Source: Dicyema japonicum
Lineage: Eukaryota; Dicyemida; Rhombozoa; Dicyemidae
NCBI GenBank assembly: GCA_011109175.1
Contig: RDEW01000085.1
Location: 82,560-119,465 of the forward strand
DNA: 36,906 nucleotides
Reading direction: 5' to 3'
Below are positions 22,046 through 29,992 of this stretch, piece after piece. A program made the translations under genes and the position numbers. The notes beneath the pieces were generated by a model that was not told the DNA's origin, made no database searches, and saw only the letters and a list, made by a program, of their open reading frames with translations. Each line of letters starts with the position of its first letter. Position 1 is the stretch's first letter.

Positions 22046-22649
22046 ATGCGGGTAGTGCTTTGGCTTGTGTAGTATTTACCTGTGAGTTAGATTCCCACAT
22101 CGCTACCTACTTGGTCGAAGGATTTTTTCAGCTCTTTCCCCCTAAAAATTCTAGAAGCGTCTTTGGATCCACCTTATTCTAGAAGACACTCAATGCCCCC
22201 GAGGATTTAGATAGAATCCCTTTCTTCTCTACTCCAGTGAAGGTTGGAAAGGTAGAGATACATACTTCTCTTACTAAAACCTCCTTCAAGTATATCCTGG
22301 GTTATTATAGAAAGTACGCTTCCTAGACCGCCTTCAATTTATTCTTCGCATCAGATCCACATGAATGATCTCTAGGAACCGTTAAGTTCTTGTTAGCCAC
22401 TGTTTTTCTCCAACACCGGTACTTTAACTTGCGAAAAAATAATACATTTGTATGCCATAAAAACCAACTGTATCCCCCAAAAACACAAATTAATATGCCT
22501 ACTCCATTCTCTTCACGTATCTTCGCATCGACCCCTTAGCGAAAATCAACGCCCTAGGAAGGAGTGCCGGAAACGACATTGCCAAAGAATCTAATATTGG
22601 TCAAAAAATATGCAAGTAGAAAAATTACAAATAAAAGTGAAGTTATTAG
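22046..22649. other. Unassigned sequence
   Basis: A short coding-like piece near 22215-22330 (IPFFSTPVKVGKVEI) is not convincingly any family. Nothing else recognised. Confidence 0.35.
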
Positions 22650-22911
22650 CGGAAATCATTTTTGAGCCGATTTAAACCACGTGAATAAATTGGATTCATT
22701 TCTACTATAAAAAACAAGCAGAAACCTCAGCTTAATACACTGGGATCCATCATTTTTAATGTTATTCACTAGAGTACTCACGGAAATCATTTCTGAGCCG
22801 ATTTAAACCACGTGAATAAATTGGATTCATTTCTACTATAAAAAACAAGCAGAAACCTCAGCTTAATACACTGGGATCCATCATTTTTAATGTTATTCAC
22901 TAGAGTACTCA
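22650..22911. repeat. Direct duplication, about 130 bp, covering the HMCES 3' exon
   Basis: CGGAAATCATTTNTGAGCCG and following bases occur at 22650-22779 and 22781-22911. The second copy carries the working last exons of HMCES. The first is a near-identical extra copy downstream of the stop. Confidence 0.9.
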
Positions 22912-23810
22912 CCGGGCTATAGGACAATCTGTATTCATTATTAAGCAAGTCGTCAACATTCTGATGAATAAACGACACCAAACCGATTTGTCCCACGTAA
23001 CAGTTAGCCAGTCGTCGGCCTTATCAGGAGTGAGGAGCGCCTAAGTAAAAACAAGCGACAAACAGGCATTCTGCTGTGTACTCCCCTCATATCTCCATTG
23101 GCATCCGTTGTTACAATCGATAAATATTTTGTTTTCCCTCCAAGAACGAGCCCAGCCATCAAAAGAATGGGCCACGTAGGAGATTCAAAGTCGGTGGAGT
23201 AGTCTTGAAACAAATACGGTAGCTTTCCACCTGCAGTTGTTTTCCATTCATAAAATCTGAAATTAACCACGTGGAATCACCCATCAACAACAGCGATACA
23301 TCGTCCAGGAATATCAAACTCACGTGTACTGAATTTTTCAAGCAAAGTCTCCTTTCTATAATTAATGCGGAGAGGCTGACTACTGGACTCTTTACATCCT
23401 CCCCAACTTTAGTTAATAACGGTACTAATACTTCATATAAGCATCGTCCAGGAATATCAAACTCACGTGTACTGAATCTTTCAAGCAAAGTCTCCTTTCT
23501 ATAATTAATGCGGAGAGGCTGACTACTGGACTCTTTACATCCTCCCCAACTTTAGTTAATAACGGTACTAATACTTCATATAAGTGAGAACATGCGCTGA
23601 ATTCTCAGAGATGATAACTGGACTAGGAAATTGATAATAATTATTTACACGGAAGAGTAGGGTCCGACGTTGTAACTCCTTTTGAAGGATTTGTTCTGAA
23701 CAGTTGGGTTTAATTTGATCTTTGATTTCAAATTTTCAATGATTTCTTCAGGGGATGACAAACTTACAATACAATCGCAAAAATCACAACCAAAGAATTC
23801 TACCACACAT
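22787..23810 (-). CDS. HMCES: HMCES/SRAP-domain abasic-site processing protein
   Basis: Role (family): covalently traps abasic sites in single-stranded DNA through Cys2, shielding them at replication forks. Seen: ATG at 23808-23810 gives MCGRILC, the invariant N-terminal Cys. SYNVGPYSSV, YMNWGGCKES, INYRKETLLEKFSTREFDIP, CIAVVDGFYEWKT, WPILLMAGLVL and GVHSRMPALLTPDKADDWL follow, ending SYSPVSTLVNN. The catalytic Cys, the Asn in the NxR region, Glu in FYEW and His in HxRMP are all present. The protein is about 240 residues, close to a bare SRAP domain without the long C-terminal tail of the human protein. Introns: 23763-23790, 23623-23648, 23550-23574, 23257-23280, 23041-23063, 22961-23001, 22836-22856. 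Odd: the exon with GGCKES to GRCIAVVDG is present twice (23299-23441 and 23442-23584). That would break the frame if real. Confidence 0.9.
23299..23584. repeat. Direct duplication, 143 bp, inside HMCES
   Basis: CATCGTCCAGGAATATCAAA and following bases occur at 23299-23441 and 23442-23584, with one substitution seen (TTTTTC against TCTTTC), no N. The unit length is not a multiple of three. Confidence 0.9.
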
Positions 23811-23935
23811 AAAGAGCGGGAAAAATAGACAAATTATTTTAGTAAACTATTTTTAATATTATAAAGATTATAAATTTTATATTCACAAATAAATGATCTG
23901 TTACATAAAGCATCATAGGGTTAACAGTTCTGTCA

Positions 23936-24667
23936 TGGCTTTGGTTCTCCTATTACTTACATGGTCGAGGTTTCTTTATTCAGTTCCTGTCGTCTACCTG
24001 ATTTATGTGGAATCTAGTACCAGAGTGACATTTAAGAAGACCATTAAACCTCCCAACCCTGTTTGATTATTCCTCAATGGTTCCTACAATTGGTATAAAC
24101 TGGACGATTTCTTTCTTCTGGTTCAGGATGGACCTATAAGAACTTCCCAGTGTCTGTAGGAACCTGATATTATGTGAAGAATTGACATTTGATCTGTAGA
24201 AGGTGAGTAGGGCACCTTCCACATTGTACACGAATGTGAATAACTCGATTTATAATAATTTTATTTTAAATTGACAACTCGTGAGTCCTGTGTCAAATTT
24301 CAAATGTGCTTATTAATCTGGTTGTTTCTGTCCTCATAGTTGGAATTCGAGTTTTTAGGATCATACTGCAATTTTTTGAATTACTGATTGTTGTGAAATC
24401 TTGTGGCTCTGGAAGATACAAGAGAAACCCCGTGGTCTAAATAAGATATCTAAGTTTGGAAAATGACCCGGACGTAATTTCCAGAAAATGGAAAAAAACA
24501 TCATCATAGAGGGGTCTTTAAGGAAAACTATGGTTCGTGGGAACCAAGATCGTCTGGTGAGGTGGTGACGTATAATTTTTAATATCTCTAGTACAGTAGA
24601 TGTCTTCAAGATGAATATTACCTCTCGCCCCATTCTCGGACTTGGAAACATCAGATACAAGAACTTC
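23936..24667 (+). other. Possible short-intron gene or pseudogene, unidentified
   Basis: Not recognised. Seen: from about 23936 a hydrophobic start (MALVLLLLTWSRFLYSVPVV) and FKKTIKPPNP. After one TGA the same frame continues LFLNGSYNWYKLDDFFLLVQ. Further on, candidate introns of the local type occur at 24432-24454 (23 nt), joining EDTRETP to LENDPDVISRKWKK, and at 24562-24591 (30 nt), joining GNQDRLV to STVDVFKMNITS. The pieces cannot be assembled into one open frame. It could be a decayed secreted or membrane protein gene, or chance. Confidence 0.25.
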
Positions 24668-24724
24668 TAAAATATGGAAGCATTGGATGTACTACAATTT
24701 GAAAAAAATATCAAGGCAGACCAA

Positions 24725-24937
24725 GAATGACCCTACCAGTTATCCTTAACAATGACCTATCCAAAATGACCTACACAACAGTACTATAGGACCTGATATG
24801 AGCCTCCACAAGATGAATATTAATTTTTTANGAATGACCCTACCAGTTATCCTTAACAATGACCTATCCAAAATGACCTACACAACAGTATTATAGGACC
24901 TGATACGAGCCTCCACAAGATGAATATTAATTTTTTA
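24725..24937. repeat. Direct duplication around single N (24831)
   Basis: 24725-24830 and 24832-24937 are near identical. Confidence 0.9.
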
Positions 24938-25434
24938 TTTTATTTTTATTTTTTTTTATTTTTTTTATTACAATGTATTTTATTATAAGGAAAAAGAATA
25001 GTTAATTTTAATTTTTATTTATTTAACCCATGACCAAGATGAATATTAATGATTACTATCTATCGAACTTTATAATAATAAACAAAAATTATATAAAGAA
25101 TATAGTTTAAATAAAATTGGTTTTTAAAAAAATAATACACTCTTTATTACAATCATTAGCATGAGGTCACTAATAGGAGGAAGTGGATGAAACTAACCAG
25201 TGATTTGCTAACTCGTGTTGCACATGCTTTGTCAAGTCCTATGACATAGCGATAATTGCTAATTATAATAGCATGAGATCACAATATTAATGACTATTTT
25301 AATGTCACAATACGGCATGGAATATGAAAAATTATTTGAATAGTCACATTTTTCCATTTTTCTCTCTTCGTGTTCACTTTCTTCCACTTTGCTTTATCGA
25401 CTCACATCCAACACTTTGGAGGTCTTCACAAAAG
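24938..25434. other. AT-rich intergenic sequence
   Basis: Long T-rich runs at about 24930-24970, otherwise unassigned. Confidence 0.4.
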
Positions 25435-25463
25435 ATGACTTTGGTTGTCAACCAAATTTATAA

Positions 25464-25715
25464 GTGGTGTTGAAAAATATACTTTCTTCTGCTAAACCTG
25501 ACCTAGGCCACGCTTCTAAGCAAGTCGAGGATGAGAAGAAAGTACCGATGCAATTCAATTTTTTGTCCCCTGTTAAGATGTCAGATTTCCAGACTTCGAG
25601 AATTCCAAAAATAAGAAAATACGATATTCTCTCCACCAAAATCCGCATAAAGCCCGTGGTCGTAAAGTCTTTGGGTTCAAGGCGGTCTCTTTTCTATGAT
25701 CTTTTGGGTCTATGA
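25464..25715 (+). CDS. Hypothetical basic protein, partial
   Basis: Not recognised. An open stretch of about 83 codons rich in Lys, Arg and Ser (for example KMSDFQTSRIPKIRKYDILS) ends at a TGA. An upstream ATG at 25435 is in another frame and could be joined only by an unidentified intron. Overlapping minus-strand frames are also open, so coding on either strand is uncertain. There are no domains or neighbours to assign a role. Confidence 0.2.
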   Translation: MVLKNILSSAKPDLGHASKQVEDEKKVPMQFNFLSPVKMSDFQTSRIPKIRKYDILSTKIRIKPVVVKSLGSRRSLFYDLLGL

Positions 25716-26073
25716 TATAGAAAGTGAGTAACGAGCGTCGGGAAACTGAGTGACAGTTCCAAAGGATTTCTCTGCAGCAGTTGTCAGGAGAAGCACACAC
25801 TCAATTCTTTCAGCAGGACCATTGTGATTGTTTTGCCACGTAATAAATTGATTTAAATAAATTTTTTTTAATAAAAATGGCCCACATGTAGAGTAAACCC
25901 CCAATAATCCGAACTTTAATAATCTGAATTTTTTGATGAGTCAGCTAAATTTCATCAAAATTTAATTGTTCATAAACCGAAACTTCATAATCCGCAATCC
26001 GAAAGACATTATTCAAAATTTCGGAGTAATTAATTCTGTTTTTATTCTACACATAATTATTATTATCCAAAAA
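25716..26073. other. Unassigned sequence
   Basis: AT-rich, with the GTAATCCGAAC/CCGAATT-type short repeats near 25905-26010. No gene. Confidence 0.35.
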
Positions 26074-26860
26074 TCAATCAATCAAAAGTGGTCCCCGACA
26101 ACATAATCGACGTTGAGTTGCCTGTCGCGATCGCAACAGAGATTCACTGGAGAAGCCACCGTGACTTTTTAGTGTAGCTATGTGTCTAAGATTCTTTAGG
26201 AAACGAATTCCTCCAGTAGTTTCAATAACTATGGGGTAGAACGTGAATCGATCGCGTAGCTCTTCGTATTTTTTCTCCTTTGCCCTCATTTTTTTTGCGG
26301 GATACAGTGAGTCTACCGCGCTTCCGATAATGTTAGATGGGAAAAGGAGGTCGACAAACGTAGCATCCCATATCAAAAGTTTTCCCTCCTCGAATGGAAA
26401 AATTGTGATTTAGTTAGGCCGTTTTTCGTCTCCTCTGTCCAAGTATGGTGGGGCATCCATCAGACTCCAGGGCTTGTTTACCAAGTCCGTTGATCTCCTC
26501 ATATCTTTGGAATTGTCCTGCACTTTTTCGACAAGAAAAGGATAAAGTCCATAACAGTCGACAGTGCCATCAGACCGGTATTTGTGAGTCTGCCAAATCT
26601 TCAGTCCAAGTCTGGTGGAGATGCCGATGTGGACAGTATCGTCGTCAAACTTGGTTCCGACACTACCAACAGAGAGGGCATTGATCCAAGCGCCACTCCA
26701 TTCGCATCTTCGAGTGACTAGACAGGCACATCGAGAGATGCCGATGTGGACAGTATCGTCGTCAAACTGGGTTCCGACACTACCAACAGAGAGGGCATTG
26801 ATCCAAGCGCCACTCCATTCGCATCTTCGAGTGACTAGACAGGCACATCGATGTTAATTT
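26074..26860 (-). pseudogene. RLE-type LINE C-terminal region (same lineage as 25-2600)
   Basis: Minus strand: TRRCEWSGAWINALSVGSVG (duplicated), FDDDTVHIGISTRLGLKIW, then YLDRGDEKRPN, FEEGKLLIWDATFVDLLFPS, KKMRAKEKKYEELRDRFTFY and PIVIETTGGIRFLKNLRH. Known: in this metazoan RT lineage the C-terminus reads GxWLxALP...LDDExxRVAVGLRLG, a CCHC finger, DGKRPDGxTxxPWxxGxxLxWDATCxDT and ETxG. The finger cysteines are lost here and a stop interrupts KRPD-G. It is probably the missing C-terminal type of the element at 25-2600, though not the same copy. Confidence 0.6.
26618..26851. repeat. Perfectly adjacent direct duplication, 117 bp
   Basis: GAGATGCCGATGTGGACAGT and following bases occur at 26618-26734 and 26735-26851, differing at one base. 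117 is a multiple of three, so the minus-strand frame runs through both copies. Confidence 0.9.
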
Positions 26861-27124
26861 GATTGGTTCAGTAGCCTCTCATATTCATCTTCGCAGATTA
26901 TCCTGTAACGGTATTTCTGCCTTTACATTATTTGAATTTAAATTTAAAATCTTACAGTGCCACATGGTTAGAAAGAGGACCGAAATGTCAATTGCACAGA
27001 AAAGAAAGATTTGTAAAATAAAAATACATAAAAAATGGCTCAACGATTTCATAAATTTTTGAAAGCCGTGAAAAGTGGGAAAACTATAAACTTAATAATT
27101 CACTTGTTTAATAGATTTTAAGGA

Positions 27125-27195
27125 TTTTATTTATTTAACCCCAAAACCACTAAAAAGGATAGGTCAAAACTAACTAATTAAGTGATCCCAGTCTC
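27125..27195 (-). mobile_element. LINE 3' tail only, minus orientation (family C)
   Basis: Minus strand: GGGATCACTTAATTAGTTAG, TTTTTAGTGGTTTTGGGG and TTAAATAAATAAAATC. It abuts the plus-strand endonuclease fragment. Confidence 0.6.
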
Positions 27196-27199
27196 CAAC

Positions 27200-27920
27200 A
27201 ACATCCGAACTCTCTTGATATGGTCTTCTGATGACCCAACCATATTCCGGAAGCGTTTAAAAACGTGGCGTATGCGGTTCACCTGTTGTTGTGGTGGCGC
27301 TCAGTGCAAGTTCTCCATGGAAGAGAACCGTTCGACTTTTCATACCTTTCTGCGATCTTCAGAAGGGTGGCCTACCAACTCCCGCGTTTTCTCTTTACTA
27401 CTTCTATCTGGTGATGTAGAACCTAATCCGGGACCCAATTGCACGCTGACTATTATACAATTAAATGTAAATGGAATCCGCAATAAAGTGTTGGAATTAC
27501 GATCCCTCTTATTTCATTTGAAAGTGGACATTGCCATCATTCAAGAATCGAAGCTCTATATAAAGTCCCCAACACTTTGTTTTCCTGGATATTGTGTACT
27601 TCGCAGGGACCGAACAAGAAATCTCGGAAAAAGATTATTGACCATCGTTAAGGATGGACTTAAATTTACGGATGTCACCCCTTCTGTATTTTCTCTCTGC
27701 GAAGGGGATCTTATTCTGGAACAGATTCTATTGAAGTTTCCTTTTCTTTGACGAGATGTTTTACACTGTGCAATGTTTATATCCCACCTTAGGGGTCATG
27801 TACTACTTCCTAAATCCCCAACCTATTGAGACTGTGTGGACTAAAGGATCTGCTACTATGCGGAGATCTAAATGCCAAACATCCACTCTGGCTCCGGATT
27901 TTAAGGATGAATGCGATTAA
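27200..27920 (+). pseudogene. LINE 5' end: 2A-like motif plus APE endonuclease
   Basis: Seen: from an in-frame ATG at 27272, about 45 residues lead to FSLLLLSGDVEPNPGP. The DVEPNPGP motif is at 27413-27436, and CTLTIIQLNVNGIRNK, VDIAIIQESKLY and FPGYCVLRRDRTRN follow. After frameshifts, LCGDLNAKHPLWL lies near 27865-27905. Known: NVNGI, QE and GDxNAxHxxW are the catalytic Asn, Glu and Asp/Asn boxes of APE endonucleases. Some CR1/Jockey-type LINEs carry a 2A sequence just before this domain, releasing a leader peptide by ribosome skipping. The RT is absent here; several shifts make the copy inactive. Confidence 0.85.
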
Positions 27921-27954
27921 TGTTGTTATTGCTGAATATATTGCTAAAAATTAA

Positions 27955-28200
27955 AAAAATTAAAATTATTTCCAGACCAAGGGTAACCAAACTAACTAAC
28001 TCCACGATCCTGACTCGTTCCAACACTCCAGAACTTGTCACCAGGTAACAACGTTGTCCCTGGGGAAAAATGTTGAATTCTCTTGATGCCGGTCACGCAT
28101 TGGGCGCCTCCTCAGTAAGGTGGATCCAGTGACGCCATCGGAAGGAAAATAATTTTGACAAACTATCCACGTAGCATCACAATGGCGCCACGAATAATCG
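27955..28200 (-). repeat. SINE-like interspersed repeat, diverged copy
   Basis: Minus strand: GCGCCATTGTGATGCTACGT, GGATCCACCTTACTGAGGAG and a tail GGATCGTGGAGTTAGTTAG then GGTTACCCTTGG. It aligns loosely with 28525-28815. Confidence 0.5.
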
Positions 28201-28524
28201 GTGAAAAGCTTGGAACAATGATCTTGAATGTAATAAAGGCTACACAGATTTAAAAGAAGATTTAATCTTAAAATAAAGTTCTTCAAGGAAAAGCAAACAC
28301 CTTCACACAAGATGAAATCTATTTGAAAATATGATTAAGTTAATAGAAATTGAACCTGACGTATTGCTTAACATAAATGAAATTGGACTCTTCAATCTTT
28401 CTCTTTTATAACAATTTCATATAAAGGTAGAAAAGGCATAAAACAATAAAAAGTGAGAATCAATATAGCTCTTTGTGCAAATGGAACAATAGAAATTATA
28501 CCTTAGAACATTATTATTTTATTT
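28201..28524. other. AT-rich unassigned sequence
   Basis: No gene recognised. Confidence 0.4.
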
Positions 28525-28815
28525 ATTTATTAACCCCGAATACACCGAGAAAGAAGTTAAAGTAAACAACCAATTAAGTGTATCTAGTTTCCACTAATAC
28601 AGAAAGAGAGTCCATCCGGAATCAGCATAAAGGGTAAAAGACGTCCATAGTTGGATCCATTTTCTTGCCGGCCTGGCACTGGGCGCCACCTAGACGAGTG
28701 GATCACAAGACGTCACTCTAGTAGGAAGAGAGAGGAAGAAGAGACGAAAAAAGCAGAAATTTCAACCAATTATCCACGAAGCACCACATGGCGCCACGCG
28801 GCTATATAATTTAAC
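28525..28815 (-). repeat. SINE-like interspersed repeat, copy 3
   Basis: Minus strand: CCGCGTGGCGCCATGTGGTG, then GTCTAGGTGGCGCCCAGTGC, GGACGTCTTTTACCCTTTAT, AGATACACTTAATTGGTTG and CTTTCTCGGTGTATTCGGGG, ending TTAATAAATAAATAAAATAA. This is the cleanest copy for defining the unit (about 290 bp). Confidence 0.75.
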
Positions 28816-29412
28816 AAATAAAGAGGGTAGAAAAATTAATTTCAAGAAATAAAAGATATACAACGATTTATGACTTTATTAAACATAATTTTTTTTTGCT
28901 ACATTTTATATTTTGATATATTAAAATATATATTAATCACAATGAAATCAGTATATTTATTCCCTTCCCAATCCAAAAGGCACCAAATTTTTTTGTTCGG
29001 ATTAACGAGGGTTTACTATATTTAAAGATGAATTTCCAGATCTCGATTGATGAGATAGAAAGAGATCTGACGGGATGACTCTTTTCCCTTACACATCTGG
29101 TATATCTTTGGTCTAGGACGCAACTTGTGTTGCTACGTATTCAACACGAACATTCTTAAATCTGTTCAGACACCAGGAGCAGCTGCTTCAATAGCAGAAA
29201 ACCTAAATCAAAAAATATTCTTGCCTTGGGGACCGGTGCTGCTTAACTTCTGTAGCAGTCAAGTTATCAGGAGACGTTGGTCCAATGGCAGCTAAGAACG
29301 TATCAGTCGAGTAAGTGGACCTTCGCAGTCACTACGGCGCGTTCCATGGTTCATTCGTATCAAGACTTCAAGTGGCAATGGTAACTCGAACTCTCCAGAA
29401 ATCCAGCGTTCC
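28816..29412. other. Unassigned sequence
   Basis: AT-rich at 28816-29030, then mixed sequence. No family recognised on either strand. Confidence 0.35.
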
Positions 29413-29950
29413 GTGATTTTGGGAGCTTTTTTTCCGGCTAGCCTCGATCTTCAGGACATTCATCCAAAAGATAAGTGGGGCCCATATACCACATGCATAA
29501 GAGAAGCATGGTTCAATGATTTGTTTATATACAGTGCTCAAAACAGAATGCTTTTAGATCTCGATAAGCCTGTGAGGCATTTCAGAACATTAGTTTTCTT
29601 TTTGCAATTCGTAATTACGTTTTCAACATGGGGCGAGAAAGACATATTCATGTCAAAAATCACCCAACGGATCCTTTGGGATTTTCTGAAAGGAATAGCT
29701 TCATTGTTTGCCTTCAGTTCGACTGTCCGTCTGGCCAGTCACTTGTATGAAGTAAATAACGTTGTGACGGACTTTTCAATGCTGGCAGTTAGGCGGTTCT
29801 TCGATAGCCATTTGTCAAGACGGTCCAGGTTTTCTTGCAATTTTGAAGTGGCAATTTGGATGTCCTGATTGCGTGACACAATGACGATGTCGTAGACATA
29901 AGTTAGAATAATATCATTTTCGGAGTCTGGAGTGGAAATTTATGGAGACC
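29413..29950 (-). pseudogene. LINE RT fragment, minus strand
   Basis: Minus strand: LTYVYDIVIVSRNQD, LQENLDRLDKWLSKNRLTAS and EKSVTTLFTS. After a stop come FDMNMSFSPHVENVI and VLKCLTGLSRSKS. These are the YADDxxI box (here YVYD, catalytic pair lost), the LxxWLxxNRLxxSxxKSxxTxFTS connection and the LGVxFDxxxSFxxHV region. The 3' tail is not seen, as the cullin gene begins right after. The open plus-strand frame over the same bases is its shadow. Confidence 0.75.
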
Positions 29951-29992
29951 ACAGGCGTCTGTCAATAAATTGATTTTATTAATAAAAAATAA

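Noticed and set aside
22215..22330. Ty3-like LTR-retroelement RT piece (YILGYYRKYA)
   Set aside because: Only a few residues resemble the family, with no LTR, protease or integrase nearby.
29413..29868. 151-codon plus-strand open frame
   Set aside because: It is the shadow of a minus-strand RT fragment with clear motifs.
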